Source: an uncultured Marvinbryantia sp. (GTDB lineage Bacteria; Bacillota; Clostridia; Lachnospirales; Lachnospiraceae). From it: a stretch of 7,165 bases of DNA. The position numbers and the translations under genes were made by a program. A model generated the notes under the pieces. That model was not told the DNA's origin. It ran no database searches and saw nothing but the letters and a program-made list of their open reading frames with translations. Location of the stretch: contig CANQJX010000091.1 in NCBI GenBank assembly GCA_947624335.1, positions 1 through 7,165 on the forward strand. The letters run 5' to 3'. Positions 5,369 through 7,165 of this stretch are shown piece by piece. Position 1 is the stretch's first letter; each line of letters begins with the position of its first letter.

Positions 5369-6469
5369 ATGAAAGTAGTATTTGAGAATCTGACAAAGAA
5401 ATTTCCAAACCGCGACCGCAAATCGCGCACGGAAGTGGTAGCGGTGGATCATTTTAATTTTGAAATTCCGGACGGGGAACTGGTGGGGCTTCTGGGGCCT
5501 TCGGGCTGCGGGAAAAGCACGGCGCTCAATCTGATCTGCGGCCTGTTAAAGCCGACCGCCGGAAAAATTTTTTTTGACGAAGACGACGTAACCGAACTGC
5601 CCGCGCAGAACCGCGGAGTCGGTATGGTATTTCAGAACTATGCGCTGTATCCTCATCTGACAGTAAAACAGAATATTCTTTTTCCGCTGCAGAATTTAAA
5701 AGGGGCGGAGCGTCCGTCCAGGGGAAAAATGCTGGAAAAGGTGCAGGAGGCGGCAAAACTGGTACAGATCGACGAATTGATGGAGCGCAGGCCCGGCGAG
5801 CTTTCCGGCGGCCAGCAGCAGCGTGTGGCAATCGCAAGGGCGCTGGTAAAAATGCCGCGCATTCTTTTGATGGACGAGCCGTTATCCAATCTGGACGCCC
5901 GTTTGCGCCTGCAGACGCGGGAAGAAATCCGGCGCATCCAAAGGGAAACAAAAATCACGACGGTTTTTGTGACGCACGACCAGGAGGAAGCGATGAGTAT
6001 TTCGGACCGGATTGTCGTGATGAATCAGGGCGTCGTCCAGCAGATCGGCAAACCGCAGGACGTCTATGACGATCCGTGCAACCTGTTTGTGGCGAAATTC
6101 CTTGGAACACCCCCGATTAATCTCTTTCATGCAAAGGTAAAGGCGGGCCGGCTCTATATCGGGGAAGAAGCGGTCCTAAAGACCGGGGGCGTGCCCGATC
6201 AGGACGTGCTTGCGGGCGTGCGTCCGGAAGGCTTTCTTCTGAACGAACAGGGCGCGCTAAGCTGCAATTTAAAAGGCGTGGAAGTGATGGGGCGCGATAT
6301 CAGCGTAGTTTCCTCTCATTCCTGCGCGGAAACCGCCGCCGTCCGCTCGATCATCAGCGCGCAGAACAAGGTGGATCTTACTTCGGCGAACGTACGGTTT
6401 GACTTAAAGCCGGATAAGGTATTTCTTTTTGATATGCGTACGGAACAAAGAATTGATTTTACAGAATGA
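5369..6469 (+). CDS. Carbohydrate ABC transporter ATP-binding protein (MsmK/UgpC/MalK family)
   Basis: This 366-residue ATPase would drive sugar import with a MalF/MalG-type permease pair. The nucleotide-binding domain (about 1-240) is complete: Walker A GPSGCGKST at 43-51, Q-loop Gln89, signature LSGGQQQR at 145-152, Walker B with Glu170 in RILLMDEP, D-loop SNLDA and switch His203. A C-terminal TOBE-type regulatory domain follows, with AGVRPEGF at 282-289, as usual for this subfamily. The chosen ATG at 5369 starts one base after the upstream TGA, behind the purine-rich GGGAAAGG at 5351-5358. An in-frame ATG at 5303 would add 22 residues overlapping the previous gene and was not used. The tight spacing suggests translational coupling. 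The substrate cannot be told from the ATPase, since these often serve several sugar systems. Confidence 0.95.
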   Translation: MKVVFENLTKKFPNRDRKSRTEVVAVDHFNFEIPDGELVGLLGPSGCGKSTALNLICGLLKPTAGKIFFDEDDVTELPAQNRGVGMVFQNYALYPHLTVKQNILFPLQNLKGAERPSRGKMLEKVQEAAKLVQIDELMERRPGELSGGQQQRVAIARALVKMPRILLMDEPLSNLDARLRLQTREEIRRIQRETKITTVFVTHDQEEAMSISDRIVVMNQGVVQQIGKPQDVYDDPCNLFVAKFLGTPPINLFHAKVKAGRLYIGEEAVLKTGGVPDQDVLAGVRPEGFLLNEQGALSCNLKGVEVMGRDISVVSSHSCAETAAVRSIISAQNKVDLTSANVRFDLKPDKVFLFDMRTEQRIDFTE

Positions 6470-6482
6470 GGGAGAGCAGACG

Positions 6483-7165
6483 ATGGAGAAAAAAGGAATG
6501 AAGGGCTGGCTGTATCTGCTGCCGGCGATTCTGTTTCTGGGCGTATTTCTGGTATATCCTCTGATCGATGTATTTATTTACTCGTTCGAGGAGGGATATA
6601 ACTTTGCTTCCCAGACTTATCACGGCGTCGGCCCGTATAATTATTCATATGTACTGCACGATCCGTATTTTTTGCAGGCGGTGTCCAACACGTTTCTTCT
6701 GGTAATTATTACGGTGCCGCTCTCTACGGGGCTTGCGCTTTTGATTTCGGTCGGCCTGAACTCAATCAAACCTTTGCGGGAACTGTACCAGACGGTCTAC
6801 TTCCTGCCTTATGTGACCAACACGCTTGCCGTCGGGCTGGTTTTTATGATCCTGTTTAAAAAGACCGCCTACACGGACGGGTTTATCAATCTGCTGATCA
6901 ACTGGTTCGGAGGAAGCACGGTCGATTTTATCGACGGCCCGTACTGGGCGAAAATGTTTGTGCTGTGCCTTTATACCATCTGGGTGGTTATGCCGTTTAA
7001 AATTCTGATCTTAACCAGCGCGCTGGCGTCCGTTAACGAACAGTATTATCACGCGGCCAAGGTAGACGGAACGCCGCGCCTGCGCGTGTTTACGCGCATC
7101 ACTCTGCCGATGATCTCGCCGTCTGTGGTATATCTGGTTATCACCGGCTTTATCGGCGCGTTTAA
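6483..7165 (+). CDS. Carbohydrate ABC transporter permease, MalF/UgpA type (C-terminus cut by window edge)
   Basis: The open frame runs from ATG 6483 to the right edge, 227 residues without a stop. GAGGGAGA at 6468-6475 overlaps the stop of the ATPase gene and lies 7 nt before the ATG, so the two are in one operon. Hydrophobic segments lie near residues 9-33, 67-92, 103-125, 157-182 and from 213 on. The cytoplasmic EAA loop that docks onto the ATPase is visible as AAKVDGTPRLRVFTRITLP at 191-209, with the invariant Gly196. The short N-terminus without a large periplasmic insert fits the UgpA/LacF/MsmF group rather than E. coli MalF. The partner permease and solute-binding protein are expected beyond the window. 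The substrate is unknown; a galactoside is suggested only by the neighbouring GH2-like gene. Confidence 0.93.
   Translation, partial: MEKKGMKGWLYLLPAILFLGVFLVYPLIDVFIYSFEEGYNFASQTYHGVGPYNYSYVLHDPYFLQAVSNTFLLVIITVPLSTGLALLISVGLNSIKPLRELYQTVYFLPYVTNTLAVGLVFMILFKKTAYTDGFINLLINWFGGSTVDFIDGPYWAKMFVLCLYTIWVVMPFKILILTSALASVNEQYYHAAKVDGTPRLRVFTRITLPMISPSVVYLVITGFIGAF

Noticed and set aside
4844..5452. 202-codon minus-strand open frame
   Set aside because: It overlaps the GH2-like gene and the ATPase start in antisense. It is Pro/Arg-rich low-complexity translation with no family features.

Overview
The window reads as a piece of a Bacillota chromosome, most likely class Clostridia and probably Lachnospiraceae-like. 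This is inferred from strong AGGAGG ribosome-binding sites, an infC-rpmI-rplT operon behind an attenuator leader, a tandem DUF1540 cysteine-rich protein, a secreted protein with an acidic Thr/Glu-rich linker, and an MsmK/UgpC plus MalF-type sugar ABC operon. There are no tRNA or rRNA genes, CRISPR arrays or insertion sequences that I can see.

Layout. (1) Positions 1-419, minus strand: the 5' part of a secreted protein of unknown function, reading off the left edge. (2) 420-625: a divergent intergenic region with a promoter for each direction. (3) 626-2554: thrS, full-length threonyl-tRNA synthetase, whose short leader leaves no room for a T-box. (4) 2650-2964: a 104-residue two-unit DUF1540 protein, followed by a strong intrinsic terminator. 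(5) 3046-4400: a self-contained translation operon. It has a promoter, a roughly 130-nt leader ending in an intrinsic attenuator, infC starting at an AUU codon, rpmI, rplT and a terminator. (6) 4450-7165: a carbohydrate-related gene group. It holds a 305-residue protein that looks like a non-catalytic remnant or miniature of a LacZ-type GH2 beta-galactosidase, then one base later an ABC-transporter ATPase, then a MalF/UgpA-type permease cut by the right edge.

How the genes fit together. The left two thirds is translation machinery: tRNA charging, initiation factor 3, and 50S proteins L35 and L20. Expression of the infC operon is probably set by an L20-responsive leader and by IF3's own discrimination against its AUU start. 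The right third is probably a sugar-uptake operon whose solute-binding protein and second permease would lie beyond the window.

The most unusual item is the GH2-derived protein. It keeps the second Ig-like beta-domain, the first strands of the TIM barrel and the domain-4 beta-sandwich. It lacks the N-terminal sugar-binding domain and the whole catalytic part of the barrel, yet it is an uninterrupted ORF closely linked to transporter genes. Other points worth a look are the AUU start, the competing base-pairings in the infC leader, a hairpin with a T-tract pointing antisense between thrS and the DUF1540 gene, and the uncharacterised cysteine-rich and secreted proteins.
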